Below, piece after piece: positions 1-8,881 of a stretch of 46,002 nt of DNA. Position 1 is the stretch's first letter. Each line of letters opens with the position of its first letter. Position numbers and translations under genes: made by a program. The DNA is from Deltaproteobacteria bacterium (GTDB lineage: Bacteria; Desulfobacterota; Dissulfuribacteria; Dissulfuribacterales; QOAL01): NCBI GenBank assembly GCA_026995935.1, contig JALWNK010000036.1:1-46002 (forward strand), read 5' to 3'. Below the pieces are notes generated by a model, which saw nothing but the letters and a program-made list of their open reading frames with translations, searched no databases and was not told the origin of the DNA.

Positions 1-134
1 TCCTGATAATACTAAACAGCAATGCCCTTGAAAGGTCCGAGGAGACGAAAAAGAACGGCTCCTGATCTTTCTTTTTTGGGCCTGCTTGACCTAGGTTTCA
101 AAGGCCCCATTCACTGGCATAAAAAAAACAACCC

Positions 135-1142
135 TTGAACCCACTGGATATCGACCCGTACAAGATCCTTGGAGTTGCGCGAGACTCTGACCTGGAGCAG
201 GTAAAAAGGGCCTACAGGAGGCTTGTGCGCCTATATCATCCCGATATCTGCGGCAGGAACATGGAAAACATAAAGAGGTTTCTTGCCATAAAGGACGCAT
301 ATCAAATCCTTAGACAAAAACTCCAGGCCACTGGCAAGGTGACGATTTTCTCGGCAAGTTCGTTGACAGAGGATGCCTCCAAACAAGAATCCGTTGAAGG
401 CACTTTCCTGTTCGTACAAATCGGCTTGAAAGAGGCCCTTTACGGTACAAGCGTCCAGGTGGAGATATGTGAAGGCGAGGACTTTTGCCAGGTGTGCAAG
501 GGACTAGGCAAGGTAGCCGATGACGTGCTCTCATTCTGCCCTTCATGTGGCGGTAAGGGCTACAGGAAGCTAAACTGGGGAGATGGAGACCTTAAGGTAA
601 TATGCTCCTCGTGCAGCGGAAGCGGCACAAAAGAGTTAAAAAGGTGCCCCCAGTGCGGTGGACGTGGAATAACAAACAAAAAGAAAAGGATTCGGCTGCA
701 GATACCCCCTGGCACAAAGGATGGCACCATTCTCAGGCTTGAACGGGGGCTCAAGAGGGCGCCTTATAAGGAGAATTCCACCATTTACGTTGAGGTGGAA
801 GTAAAGGCACCCCAGGGCTGGATAATCCACGGCAGGGACATAATATCCACGGTTGACGTGGACTGCTGGACGAAGCTTGGAGGTGGTTATATCCAGGTGG
901 AGACCGTTGACGGAAAAGAAGAGGTATTTATCACACCAGGACTGGGCCATGAGAAATTCATCAGGCTGAAAAACCGGGGCTGGGTGGACAGGAAAGGCCA
1001 GCGGGGTGACCACCTTTTGAGATTAAACATCCTTCCTCCCATGGGGCCCTGCCCAAGGGAAGCAATGGAGCTAATCAACAGGCTGAAGGCCCTTTGGCCT
1101 TGCAGTGGCAAAGGGCCGCTTGCCCTGCCAGGGGACAAGTGA
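135..1142 (+). CDS. DnaJ-like co-chaperone with zinc-finger domain
   Basis: Hsp40-type co-chaperone, expected to stimulate an Hsp70 ATPase in the cytoplasm. The N-terminal J domain (about residues 6-62) carries the HPD motif at 35-37. Four CxxCxGxG-type zinc motifs follow, with cysteines at 118/121, 135/138, 157/160 and 171/174, and then the beta-rich C-terminal substrate domain. Length is 335 aa, slightly shorter than classical DnaJ (about 370-380), because the Gly/Phe-rich linker is essentially missing: residues 63-90 are Ser/Thr/Lys-rich. The start is TTG at 135, directly after an in-frame stop and with no clear SD, but the J domain begins at the normal distance from it. No dnaK or grpE is adjacent, so it may be a secondary DnaJ paralogue rather than the housekeeping one. 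Confidence 0.85.
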   Translation: MNPLDIDPYKILGVARDSDLEQVKRAYRRLVRLYHPDICGRNMENIKRFLAIKDAYQILRQKLQATGKVTIFSASSLTEDASKQESVEGTFLFVQIGLKEALYGTSVQVEICEGEDFCQVCKGLGKVADDVLSFCPSCGGKGYRKLNWGDGDLKVICSSCSGSGTKELKRCPQCGGRGITNKKKRIRLQIPPGTKDGTILRLERGLKRAPYKENSTIYVEVEVKAPQGWIIHGRDIISTVDVDCWTKLGGGYIQVETVDGKEEVFITPGLGHEKFIRLKNRGWVDRKGQRGDHLLRLNILPPMGPCPREAMELINRLKALWPCSGKGPLALPGDK

Positions 1143-1188
1143 CTCGCTGAAACACCCCCAAGTTAGCCAAAATTTTCCTTTTTGATGC

Positions 1189-1216
1189 TCAAGGGCCGGG
1201 GAAGGTTTGTCGATAT
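1189..1216 (+). promoter_or_regulatory. Candidate sigma-28 (FliA)-type promoter of the chemoreceptor
   Basis: TCAAGGGC (1189-1196), a 12-nt spacer, then GTCGATAT (1209-1216), compared with the enterobacterial FliA consensus TAAAGTTT-N11-GCCGATAA. Placement about 40 nt before the start codon of a chemoreceptor gene makes it plausible. The match is partial. Confidence 0.35.
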
Positions 1217-1258
1217 TAAACTTAGAACGAAAAACTTATGTCGTTTCGGAGGACGATC

Positions 1259-3577
1259 ATGCTAAAGAACATCACTTCCATCTTTTCTCGAACTTCTCTG
1301 GTGGTAAGGATCCTAGGTGGTATAAGCGTAATCATTATTGCCCTCACTGCGATCCAGATATTTCAGATCAAGCTTGCCGCCAAGTCACAAATTGACACCA
1401 TTGAACGAAAGGCACTAAAGGGATCCGATGTCCTCCTTAAGGAGGCAGACACCATTGCCTCCAACAACCTGGTCATTGCAACCTTTATAGCAAATATGGC
1501 AAGGGTGAAGGAAGCCATTGAAAACCAAGACAGGGAATTTCTTCTTGAGACCATGAAGCCCATAATCGCATCCATTAACAGGAGAAATTCCACAAAAATC
1601 AAGGTGCATTTTCACGTACCTCCCGGACGCTCATTTCTGAGGGTCTGGAAACCCCAAAAGTTTGGCGATGACATATCCTCTTTCAGGAAAACAGTGGTGG
1701 ACGTGCTTACTACGGGGAAACCTGTTAAAGGAATCGAGGCAGGAAGGGTTGGACTTGCCATCAGAGGAGTGGCCCCAATATTCGGACAGGATAAGTCAAG
1801 GCCCATGGCAAGTGTGGAGGTCATCACTAACCTCGCAAGTGTAGCCGACCTGGTGCAAAGGAACAGTGACGGTGCAATCCAGCTATTTGGGCTTCAAAAG
1901 GTAAAATCCACGGCGAGCACTTCTAAGTTGGAACGCATAGGTAACTTCTCCGTACTTTCAAAGGGACCGGATGGGCTTTCTTCCCAGGTGACAGAAGGCT
2001 TTCTTAACAAGGCCCTCCATCAAGGAAAGGCCATGAAACAGGTGGGACATTATCTTATTCTTGGAGTCAGACTGCCAGACTACAAGAACGAGCCCACCGG
2101 AGTCTACGTCCAGTATCTGAACATGGCCCCTGTCTTTGCCAAGGCCAACAAGGAGATACTTCACAACCTCATAATTGCGGCAGTTGCATGCATCACTGCC
2201 ATCATCCTTATATACATCGGACTCAAGCTGAATCTTGAAAATCCCATATCCCGCATCATGTCCGTTCTTGAAGACGTTACAAACGGAGATCTCAGAAGGG
2301 GGCTTAAGCCAGAAGGCGCCCCACAGATAAGAAGGCTTGGGAAGATGACCAACAACATCCTTTACACCAACGGCCACCTTATAAATCTTCTTAAAAAACA
2401 AGCAGTTGGCATAAAGGACATTACAAGGGAGCTTGAAAGTGCAAACACGGTTGTCAGGGAAGGCAGCCAGGACATGGATGATGCGGCAAAGAGGGTAGCG
2501 GACGCCTCGTCAGAGGCTGCTGCAACCCTTGAAAACGTGGCAGGTGCCACCCAGGAGCTCTCAGAGGCCACAAACGAGATAGCACAAAATGTGGCAGAAT
2601 CAGCCAGGGCCACAAGCGAGGCACAAGAGAAGGCAGAGTACACCAACCAGGTCATCAAGGAACTTGGTGAAAATTCAGAAAAAATAGGGGGAATCATCCA
2701 GGTAATAAACTCCATAGCAGACCAGACTAACCTCCTTGCCCTTAACGCAACCATCGAGGCTGCCAGGGCAGGTGAGGCAGGCAAGGGCTTTGCCGTTGTG
2801 GCAAACGAGGTCAAGGAACTGGCCAAGCAGACATCAGAGGCCACCGAAGAAATCACAAAGATGATACAGGTCATACAGTCCGGAACGTCCAAGGCCGTCT
2901 CCTCTGTGGAAGAAATTACACAGACAGTGGCCCAGGTAAACGATTTTACCAACACCATAGCAAGTGCAGCCGAGGAGCAGACGGCTACGGTTTCCGAGAT
3001 AAACCAGAGCGTAATGGATGGGGCAGAGAAGGTGAGATCCCTTGAGGGGCAGGCCCATAAACTTGCAGAACAGGCCAATGACTTTTCTGCCGTGGCTGGC
3101 ACCATAGAGATGACAAAGACCATGGTAGAGGCATTTTCCAACCAGTTGAATGAGATATCTTCACTCTACGTATGCGACCAAAAGGTGCTGGAAAAGGCGG
3201 GCCGCTACACCCTGGCAAAGGCCCAGCTCATGGGGGCGGTACTTGCGCATTTCGCCTGGGTAGAAAATATAAGAATTGCCATTATGGCGGATATAGAGCC
3301 CAAGGTTGAACCCAACCCTGAAAACTGCTTCATGGGTAAATGGCTGGATAGGATCAGTAGTGATGGCTTTCCACCTGAGATGATAAACAGAATGAAACAG
3401 ATACACACCACACTTCATCAAAATGCAGGCGAGATTATAAAACTTACTCAGCAAGGCGCAAGCAGGAGGGAAAGACTGGCATTCTTCCTTGAAAGACTCC
3501 AGCCTCAAATGGAAGAGCTGATAGAGCTAGTAAATGACATAAAGGCTTCGTGGCCAGATAAGACAGCTATTAACTAA
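1259..3577 (+). CDS. Methyl-accepting chemotaxis protein with C-terminal CZB zinc-binding domain
   Basis: Transmembrane chemoreceptor signalling to CheA/CheW. A first membrane segment lies near residues 12-34. A periplasmic Cache-like sensor of about 250 residues follows, then a second membrane segment, a HAMP-like linker and the coiled-coil signalling domain with the conserved hairpin ([18 protein letters not shown]). The C-terminus matches the chemoreceptor zinc-binding (CZB) consensus exactly: H664xxW, x22, C690xMGxW, x20, H716xxxH720. The start is set at ATG 1259 because GGAGG lies 6 nt upstream (1248-1252); an upstream in-frame ATG at 1238 has no SD. That gives 772 aa. CZB domains bind zinc and in other bacteria help sense zinc or oxidants such as hypochlorite; the ligand here is unknown. 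Confidence 0.92.
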   Translation: MLKNITSIFSRTSLVVRILGGISVIIIALTAIQIFQIKLAAKSQIDTIERKALKGSDVLLKEADTIASNNLVIATFIANMARVKEAIENQDREFLLETMKPIIASINRRNSTKIKVHFHVPPGRSFLRVWKPQKFGDDISSFRKTVVDVLTTGKPVKGIEAGRVGLAIRGVAPIFGQDKSRPMASVEVITNLASVADLVQRNSDGAIQLFGLQKVKSTASTSKLERIGNFSVLSKGPDGLSSQVTEGFLNKALHQGKAMKQVGHYLILGVRLPDYKNEPTGVYVQYLNMAPVFAKANKEILHNLIIAAVACITAIILIYIGLKLNLENPISRIMSVLEDVTNGDLRRGLKPEGAPQIRRLGKMTNNILYTNGHLINLLKKQAVGIKDITRELESANTVVREGSQDMDDAAKRVADASSEAAATLENVAGATQELSEATNEIAQNVAESARATSEAQEKAEYTNQVIKELGENSEKIGGIIQVINSIADQTNLLALNATIEAARAGEAGKGFAVVANEVKELAKQTSEATEEITKMIQVIQSGTSKAVSSVEEITQTVAQVNDFTNTIASAAEEQTATVSEINQSVMDGAEKVRSLEGQAHKLAEQANDFSAVAGTIEMTKTMVEAFSNQLNEISSLYVCDQKVLEKAGRYTLAKAQLMGAVLAHFAWVENIRIAIMADIEPKVEPNPENCFMGKWLDRISSDGFPPEMINRMKQIHTTLHQNAGEIIKLTQQGASRRERLAFFLERLQPQMEELIELVNDIKASWPDKTAIN

Positions 3578-3578
3578 A

Positions 3579-3611
3579 CAAAAAAAAGGGCTGGACATAT
3601 AAGTCCAGCCC
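3579..3611 (-). terminator. Intrinsic terminator of the argA-secA-argJ operon
   Basis: A perfect 9-bp stem (GGGCTGGAC 3588-3596 with GTCCAGCCC 3603-3611) and a 6-nt loop, followed on the minus strand by seven T residues. It lies 53 nt past the argJ stop. It also sits just after the chemoreceptor stop, so it may act weakly on the plus strand, though no U-tract follows there. Confidence 0.85.
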
Positions 3612-3663
3612 ACCAAATATCAGCTTATTTGAAACCTCTAACCTTCTGATACAGACCCCAGCC

Positions 3664-4860
3664 TTAGGTCCTGTAATCCGCGTTTATGTGAATATACTCA
3701 GTGGAAAGATCACAGGTGAGCATGGAATAATCTGACTTTCCGGCATTCAAAAAAATCTCCACACAGAAACGATGTTTTTTCATCTGCTTTGCCGCCTCTT
3801 CCTCTGCCTCTTTTCCAACTGCCATCCCCTTTTCCACAACGAGCACGTTACCAATTCGGATATCCACCTCATCCTGCTGAAAGGTTGCACCAGAGCGTCC
3901 GGCAGCAGCCAGTATGCGGCCCCAGTTTGGGTCTTCCCCGAAAAAGGCCGTCTTTACAAGAGGAGAGTTGCAGATTGTTTGGGCACAAAGGCGCGCCTCC
4001 TCTTCCGTTGCCGCACCCTTTACCACCACCCTTACGCACTTGGTAGCCCCTTCCCCATCCATGACAATCTGTTCGGACAGGCTTTGAAGGACTTCAAACA
4101 GAGCGCTTGAAAAGGCCTTTGAAAGTTCACCGTATCCATCAATCACCTGGTTGCGGGCGTTTCCATTTGCAAGGCCAATGACAGTGTCATTGGTGCTTGT
4201 GTCCCCGTCAACGGTTATCCTGTTAAAGGAGCTATCCACTGCCTCCTCAAGGGTCTTTTGCCAAAACTCCCTATCAATTACTGCATCAGTGAGAACAAAG
4301 GCAAGCATGGTGGCCTGGGGCGGGCCCATGTTGGGTCCAATCATTCCTGCACCCTTTGCCATGCCAAAGACCCTGATTATGGAGCCCTTGTTGTCAATTT
4401 CCCTCACAGCCACCTTTGGCCTTGTATCTGTTGTGAGTATGGCCTCGGATACCTTCAGGAGGCCATCACCTGAAAGTGAGTTACATGCCTTTTCAAGGCC
4501 GTTTAGGTACTTTTCCATGGGAAGAAAGGCCCCAATTACCCCGGTGGATGCAACAAATATCTCATCTTCCTTACAATTAAGGAGATCAGCTGCCCTTTTT
4601 CGAATTTTTTTGCAGTCCTCAAGGCCCCTGTCACCTGTGCAGGCATTGGCGTTTCCGCTGTTTACAACTATTGCCCTAAAGGCCTCGCACCTTGACAAAA
4701 GCCCTATGGAATCAAGGACTGGGGCGGCCTTGACCAGGTTTCTGGTAAAGACGGCAGCTGGAGTACAGGAGGCCCTGGAATAGATTACCCCAAGATCGAG
4801 GCGATCCTTGTACTTTATTCCGGCATCAACGGCTGCCGCCTTAAAACCAGGGACCTCCAT
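3664..4860 (-). CDS. argJ: Glutamate N-acetyltransferase / ornithine acetyltransferase ArgJ
   Basis: Transfers the acetyl group from N-acetylornithine to glutamate in the cyclic arginine pathway; some members also use acetyl-CoA. ArgJ is an Ntn-type enzyme that self-cleaves before a catalytic threonine. That Thr is visible in an ATML motif after KGAGMI, but four residues (GPPQ) are inserted between the usual PNM and ATML. The ATG at 4860 is preferred over the in-frame ATG at 4878 because GGGAGG lies 6 nt before it. It overlaps the secA stop by one base (TAATG), so translation is probably coupled. This gives 398 aa, typical for the family. It is the last gene of the operon, just upstream of a strong terminator. 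Confidence 0.95.
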   Translation of the reverse strand: MEVPGFKAAAVDAGIKYKDRLDLGVIYSRASCTPAAVFTRNLVKAAPVLDSIGLLSRCEAFRAIVVNSGNANACTGDRGLEDCKKIRKRAADLLNCKEDEIFVASTGVIGAFLPMEKYLNGLEKACNSLSGDGLLKVSEAILTTDTRPKVAVREIDNKGSIIRVFGMAKGAGMIGPNMGPPQATMLAFVLTDAVIDREFWQKTLEEAVDSSFNRITVDGDTSTNDTVIGLANGNARNQVIDGYGELSKAFSSALFEVLQSLSEQIVMDGEGATKCVRVVVKGAATEEEARLCAQTICNSPLVKTAFFGEDPNWGRILAAAGRSGATFQQDEVDIRIGNVLVVEKGMAVGKEAEEEAAKQMKKHRFCVEIFLNAGKSDYSMLTCDLSTEYIHINADYRT

Positions 4861-7397
4861 TATTTCCTCCCACAGCACTTCTTATACTTTTTGCCGCTTC
4901 CGCAAGGACAGGGTTCGTTTCTGCCTATCTTTTTGTTCTTTCTCCTGACAGGCTTTGGCTTTGGTGCCTCTTCGTCCCCGTGGCTCATGCGAAGCTCCTG
5001 CTCCTGTTTGCTGCGCTGCCTTGCCTCGAGCTCTTCCACCTCTTCCGGTCTCATGGGGCGGATCCTGAGCATGAGGCTTACGGTCTCTTCCCTGAAACGG
5101 CGGACCATTTCAAGGAACATCTCGTATCCTTCCTTCTTGTACTCCTGGAGCGGGTCCTTTTGCCCGTATCCCCTGAGCCCTATGCCCTCTCTTAAGTGAT
5201 CCATGTTGAGGAGATGGTCCTTCCAGATGGTATCCAGATTCTGAAGCATTATGAACCTTTCCGCCATGGACATCTCCTCATCCCCGAAGAGTTCCACCTG
5301 GCGGGCATAGGCATCCTTGAGATAGGATTCTATAAGCTCCTTGAGCTCCTCCAATGAGGCAGGAAGGGTATCAATATCTCTTATGCCCTTTTCGACACCG
5401 AATCTCACCCTAAGTGTCTCATCAAGTCCCTTCCAGTCCCACTCTTCTGGTGGAAACTTTTCGTCAAAGTAGCTTTCAGCAAGCCTCTGGCTTATCTCCT
5501 CTATATAGGCGTGGATCTCTTCACGGAGGTTTTCGCCCTTCATTATCTGCTTTCTAAGGCCGTAGACAACCTCCCTCTGCTTGTTCATAACATCGTCATA
5601 CTCAAGGAGGTGCTTTCTTATCTCGAAGTTGTGGGCCTCCACCTTCCTCTGGGCATTTTCAATGGCCTTTGAAAGCATCTGGTGCTCAATGGGCTCCCCT
5701 TCCTGCATGCCCATCTTGTCCATGAGGGAGGCAATCTTATCAGAGCCAAAGATCCGCAGAAGGTCATCTTCCAGGGAGAGGTAGAAACGGGATGAGCCAG
5801 GATCCCCCTGGCGCCCTGAACGGCCCCTAAGCTGGTTGTCAATCCTTCTGGACTCGTGCCTTTCCGTGCCAAGGATGTGAAGGCCACCAAGCTCCCTTAC
5901 ACCGTCTCCAAGCACAATATCTGTTCCACGGCCAGCCATGTTGGTGGCAATGGTCACCCTTCCCTTCTCTCCGGCATGGGCAACTATCTCTGCCTCCCTT
6001 TCGTGGTGCTTTGCATTAAGGACCTCGTGGGGCACTCCCATCTTCTTGAGCATTTCAGAAAGCTTTTCAGAGTTTTCAACGCTCGTTGTTCCCACAAGGA
6101 CCGGACGGCCCTGCCTGTGGAGCTCCTGGATCTCCTTGGCGGCTGCCCTGAACTTTTCCTCAACGGTCCGGAAGACAACATCTGGATGGTCTTCACGGAT
6201 CATCGGCTTGTGGGTTGGAATTACCACCACGTCCAGATTGTAAATCTTCTTGAACTCTGCCGCCTCCGTGTCTGCAGTACCTGTCATACCTGCAAGTTTC
6301 TCATACATGCGGAAAAAATTCTGAAAGGTAATGGAGGCAAGGGTCTGGTTCTCGCTTTCAATCTTTACGCCCTCTTTCGCCTCAAGGGCCTGGTGAAGCC
6401 CGTCGCTGTACCGCCTTCCTGGCATGATCCTGCCGGTAAACTCGTCAACGATAATTACCTGGCCATCTTTTACGATGTAATCCACGTCCTTTTTGAAGAG
6501 TTTATGGGCCTTTAGGGCCTGCTGCACGTGGTGGAGGAGCTCGGAGTTTCTGGGATCATAGAGATTTTCCACACCAAGAAGCCTTTCGCACTGAGCGACC
6601 CCTTCCTCTGTCAGGGAAACGGCCTTTGCCTTCTCGTCTATTGTGTAATGCTCCTCCTTGAGAAAGGGGATTATCTGGTTCACCTTGTGGTAAAGCTCTG
6701 TGGATTCATTTGACGGGCCCGAGATGATGAGCGGAGTCCTAGCCTCATCAATGAGTATGCTGTCCACCTCGTCAACAATGGCATAGTAGAAATCCCTCTG
6801 GACCATGTCCTCCAGGGAATACTTCATGTTGTCCCGAAGGTAGTCAAAACCAAACTCGTTGTTTGTACCATAAGTTACATCGGCGTTGTAGGCGGCCTTT
6901 CTCTCCTCATCGTCAAGGCCGTGGACTATAACCCCCACGTCAAGGCCCAGGAAATTATATATCTTTCCCATCCACTCTGAGTCCCTCTTTGCCAGGTAGT
7001 CGTTCACGGTTACAACATGGACACCTCGGCCAAGAAGGGCATTTAAGTAAACGGGGAGAGTGGCCACCAGGGTCTTTCCTTCACCTGTCTTCATCTCAGC
7101 TATCTTTCCCTGGTGAAGCACCACGCCGCCAATCAACTGCACATCGAAATGACGCATGCCAAGGACCCTTTTTGAGGTCTCCCTCACAACTGCAAAGGCC
7201 TCGGGAAGGAGCTCGTCAAGGCTTGCCCCCCTTTCTATCTTCTCCTTGAAATACGGAGTCTTGGCCTTAAGCTCGTCATCTGTAAGCTTCTCTATTTCAG
7301 GCTCAAGGGCATTAATCTGCTGGACAATGGGCCTTATCTTCTTTATTTCCCTGTCGTGTTTCGTTCCAAAGACCTTTGTAAGTACCTTACCAATCAT
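4860..7397 (-). CDS. secA: Preprotein translocase ATPase SecA
   Basis: Motor ATPase that drives unfolded preproteins through SecYEG. The 845-aa protein has Walker A MKTGEGKT at 102-109, a DEVD Walker B motif, the helicase core, the preprotein cross-linking and scaffold regions, and a C-terminal zinc tail ([13 protein letters not shown]). The zinc tail is the SecB- and ribosome-binding type. The start ATG at 7397 has AGAGGA 5 nt upstream. It lies between an ArgA-like acetyltransferase gene (17 nt upstream) and argJ (1-nt overlap), so it is co-transcribed with arginine genes. Confidence 0.98.
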   Translation of the reverse strand: MIGKVLTKVFGTKHDREIKKIRPIVQQINALEPEIEKLTDDELKAKTPYFKEKIERGASLDELLPEAFAVVRETSKRVLGMRHFDVQLIGGVVLHQGKIAEMKTGEGKTLVATLPVYLNALLGRGVHVVTVNDYLAKRDSEWMGKIYNFLGLDVGVIVHGLDDEERKAAYNADVTYGTNNEFGFDYLRDNMKYSLEDMVQRDFYYAIVDEVDSILIDEARTPLIISGPSNESTELYHKVNQIIPFLKEEHYTIDEKAKAVSLTEEGVAQCERLLGVENLYDPRNSELLHHVQQALKAHKLFKKDVDYIVKDGQVIIVDEFTGRIMPGRRYSDGLHQALEAKEGVKIESENQTLASITFQNFFRMYEKLAGMTGTADTEAAEFKKIYNLDVVVIPTHKPMIREDHPDVVFRTVEEKFRAAAKEIQELHRQGRPVLVGTTSVENSEKLSEMLKKMGVPHEVLNAKHHEREAEIVAHAGEKGRVTIATNMAGRGTDIVLGDGVRELGGLHILGTERHESRRIDNQLRGRSGRQGDPGSSRFYLSLEDDLLRIFGSDKIASLMDKMGMQEGEPIEHQMLSKAIENAQRKVEAHNFEIRKHLLEYDDVMNKQREVVYGLRKQIMKGENLREEIHAYIEEISQRLAESYFDEKFPPEEWDWKGLDETLRVRFGVEKGIRDIDTLPASLEELKELIESYLKDAYARQVELFGDEEMSMAERFIMLQNLDTIWKDHLLNMDHLREGIGLRGYGQKDPLQEYKKEGYEMFLEMVRRFREETVSLMLRIRPMRPEEVEELEARQRSKQEQELRMSHGDEEAPKPKPVRRKNKKIGRNEPCPCGSGKKYKKCCGRK

Positions 7398-7414
7398 ATA
7401 TATCCTCTTTTATC

Positions 7415-7870
7415 TCATACCTCTATCAGAAGGGCCGTCTCATCGCATTCCGGGAACTTGGGGCACTTGACACAATCCGCCCATATCTTGTGGGGAAGCA
7501 CGGACTTATCAACCTCCCTGAAACCAAGCTTCTTAAAAAACTCAGGCTGATACGTCAGGGTAAATACCTTGTAGATATCAAGGGTTATGGCATCTGAAAT
7601 ACAGTACTCCACCAAGCTTCTTCCTATGCCGCCTCCCTGAAAGTCCTCCCGGACTGCCAGAGACCTGACCTCTGCCAGATTCTCCCAGCACACATGGAGG
7701 GCGGCAACCGCTATTATTTCCGCCTCTCCGTTTTCAATAACGGCGTAATCCCGCAAATGATCATAAAGGTCACTGAGGGAACGTGGCAGAAGCAACCCCC
7801 TTTCTGCAAAGTGGGACAAGAGCCCGTGTATGGACTTTATGTCCCCTATCTTGGCCTTTCTGATTCTCAT
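7415..7870 (-). CDS. argA: ArgA-like GNAT N-acetyltransferase (probable short N-acetylglutamate synthase)
   Basis: Single-domain GNAT acetyltransferase of 151 aa. The acetyl-CoA loop is visible as EDFQGGGIGRSL, after the SLAV strand. The tail (LPHKIWADCVKCPKFPECDE) carries three cysteines and is, from memory, typical of short ArgA-type enzymes in Desulfobacterota and Clostridia. Such enzymes can make N-acetylglutamate, the priming step of arginine synthesis. The same transcription unit ends with argJ, which supports the assignment. It is first in the operon, behind a consensus sigma-70 promoter. A different GNAT substrate is possible because no aspartokinase-like domain is present to confirm a classical ArgA. 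Confidence 0.7.
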   Translation of the reverse strand: MRIRKAKIGDIKSIHGLLSHFAERGLLLPRSLSDLYDHLRDYAVIENGEAEIIAVAALHVCWENLAEVRSLAVREDFQGGGIGRSLVEYCISDAITLDIYKVFTLTYQPEFFKKLGFREVDKSVLPHKIWADCVKCPKFPECDETALLIEV

Positions 7871-7918
7871 TTAAGCCTTTTTATTACCTGTCGGAATCAT
7901 CCACAAAGACTATGAAAC

Positions 7919-7933
7919 CACATGAAATATGTG
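7919..7933. promoter_or_regulatory. Inverted repeat in the argA-secA-argJ leader
   Basis: CACAT (7919-7923), 5-nt spacer, ATGTG (7929-7933). It lies about 30-45 nt downstream of the expected transcription start of the operon, a position where a repressor could block elongation. It does not match the E. coli ARG box well, so the binding protein, if any, is unknown. Confidence 0.25.
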
Positions 7934-7971
7934 ATTTTGATTGACCCCGAATTTCCAGGTCTTTCCATGCA

Positions 7972-8000
7972 AAAATAGGAACAAAGACCATTGATGTCAA
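7972..8000 (-). promoter_or_regulatory. Sigma-70-type promoter of the argA-secA-argJ operon
   Basis: On the minus strand a perfect -35 TTGACA (8000-7995), a 17-nt spacer and -10 TATTTT (7977-7972), about 100 nt before the argA-like start codon. This is among the clearest promoters in the window. Confidence 0.7.
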
Positions 8001-8053
8001 AGCGTGCGGCTTTTGAGGTAAATAACTGGCAACATGGCCCTATGGATATTGCC

Positions 8054-8860
8054 CTATTTGGAAACCTTAGTTACATAAGAGCGCAGACCCTCTTTGGTGG
8101 CAAGCCTGATGGAGGCCTTTTTGGCCTCTTCAAGACTCCTGTAGCGGCCTAGGTAGACCCTGTACCATATGCCCTTTCTGCCAAGGTTGGCGCTTTTTAT
8201 CCTGACAAAGTAGCCCTTTTTTCTCCAGCGCTGTGCCTCTTTCTTTGCCTGGGTCATGGTCCTGTAAGAGGCAATCTGAAGGGCAAAGGGCCTTGAGACC
8301 TCTTTTGCTGGCCTTGCTATCTTCTCTGTCTTTACCTTATGGGTGCTTTTGGCCTTTTTTGCGGCTTTCTTTGTCCCATTAATATTTTCTTGTGCTTGCG
8401 CCTTCTTCTTTGCGTGCTCCTTTACACCCTCTTTCTCTGAAACTGTCTGCTTCTCTTTTGACACTTCCCCCGCTGGGGTTTTCTCTTCTTTTGTGGCCTC
8501 GGAGGCAGCCCCAGGAAGCACCTCCGTCTTTATTCCCTCTTGAGACGCCTCTTCCTTAAGATTTTCCTTTATTGCGCTCAACTCCTTTTTTGCGACCTCG
8601 TCCTCCCTAGAGCCAATAAGCATCCCATTCTGACCACCCTGATGCATGAGGGATTCAGCGGGTGATGTTGCCTTGGCCGTTGGGGAATAGACTGACACCT
8701 TTGGTTCCTTGGAATTGCCTGTGGCAACCTTTTGCCCCATCCAGAAACCAAGAACAAAGGTCCAAAGAAGCACGCATACACAAGAAACCACAATGGCAAT
8801 AAGACCTGCCCAGCCAATCTGAAACTGGATGGCCTTGCCCCTTTGCTTACTTGCAGCCAT
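8054..8860 (-). CDS. SPOR-domain inner-membrane protein
   Basis: Probable septal or peptidoglycan-associated protein of 268 aa. A short cytoplasmic N-terminus precedes one membrane helix at about residues 16-42. A long Lys/Glu/Ala-rich linker (about 60-185) is probably extended in the periplasm. A C-terminal SPOR domain (about 190-268) begins near PFALQIASY and ends with IRLATKEGLRSYVTKV. SPOR domains bind denuded glycan strands at division sites. The layout resembles FtsN/DedD-type proteins, but no specific orthology is claimed. It sits 21 nt after argS, so the two are probably co-transcribed. The SD is GAGAGG, 6 nt before the ATG. Confidence 0.85.
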   Translation of the reverse strand: MAASKQRGKAIQFQIGWAGLIAIVVSCVCVLLWTFVLGFWMGQKVATGNSKEPKVSVYSPTAKATSPAESLMHQGGQNGMLIGSREDEVAKKELSAIKENLKEEASQEGIKTEVLPGAASEATKEEKTPAGEVSKEKQTVSEKEGVKEHAKKKAQAQENINGTKKAAKKAKSTHKVKTEKIARPAKEVSRPFALQIASYRTMTQAKKEAQRWRKKGYFVRIKSANLGRKGIWYRVYLGRYRSLEEAKKASIRLATKEGLRSYVTKVSK

Positions 8861-8881
8861 TTTTAACCTCTCATACCGGAC

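Noticed and set aside
60-115. GGGCCT/AGGCCC inverted repeat with internal CCTAGG upstream of the DnaJ gene
   Set aside because: Six-bp outer stem with no T-tract, and the neighbouring gene lies outside the window; function cannot be assigned.
2362-3141. A 259-codon minus-strand open frame inside the chemoreceptor
   Set aside because: Antisense of the coiled-coil signalling domain; composition reflects the heptad pattern and not a protein.
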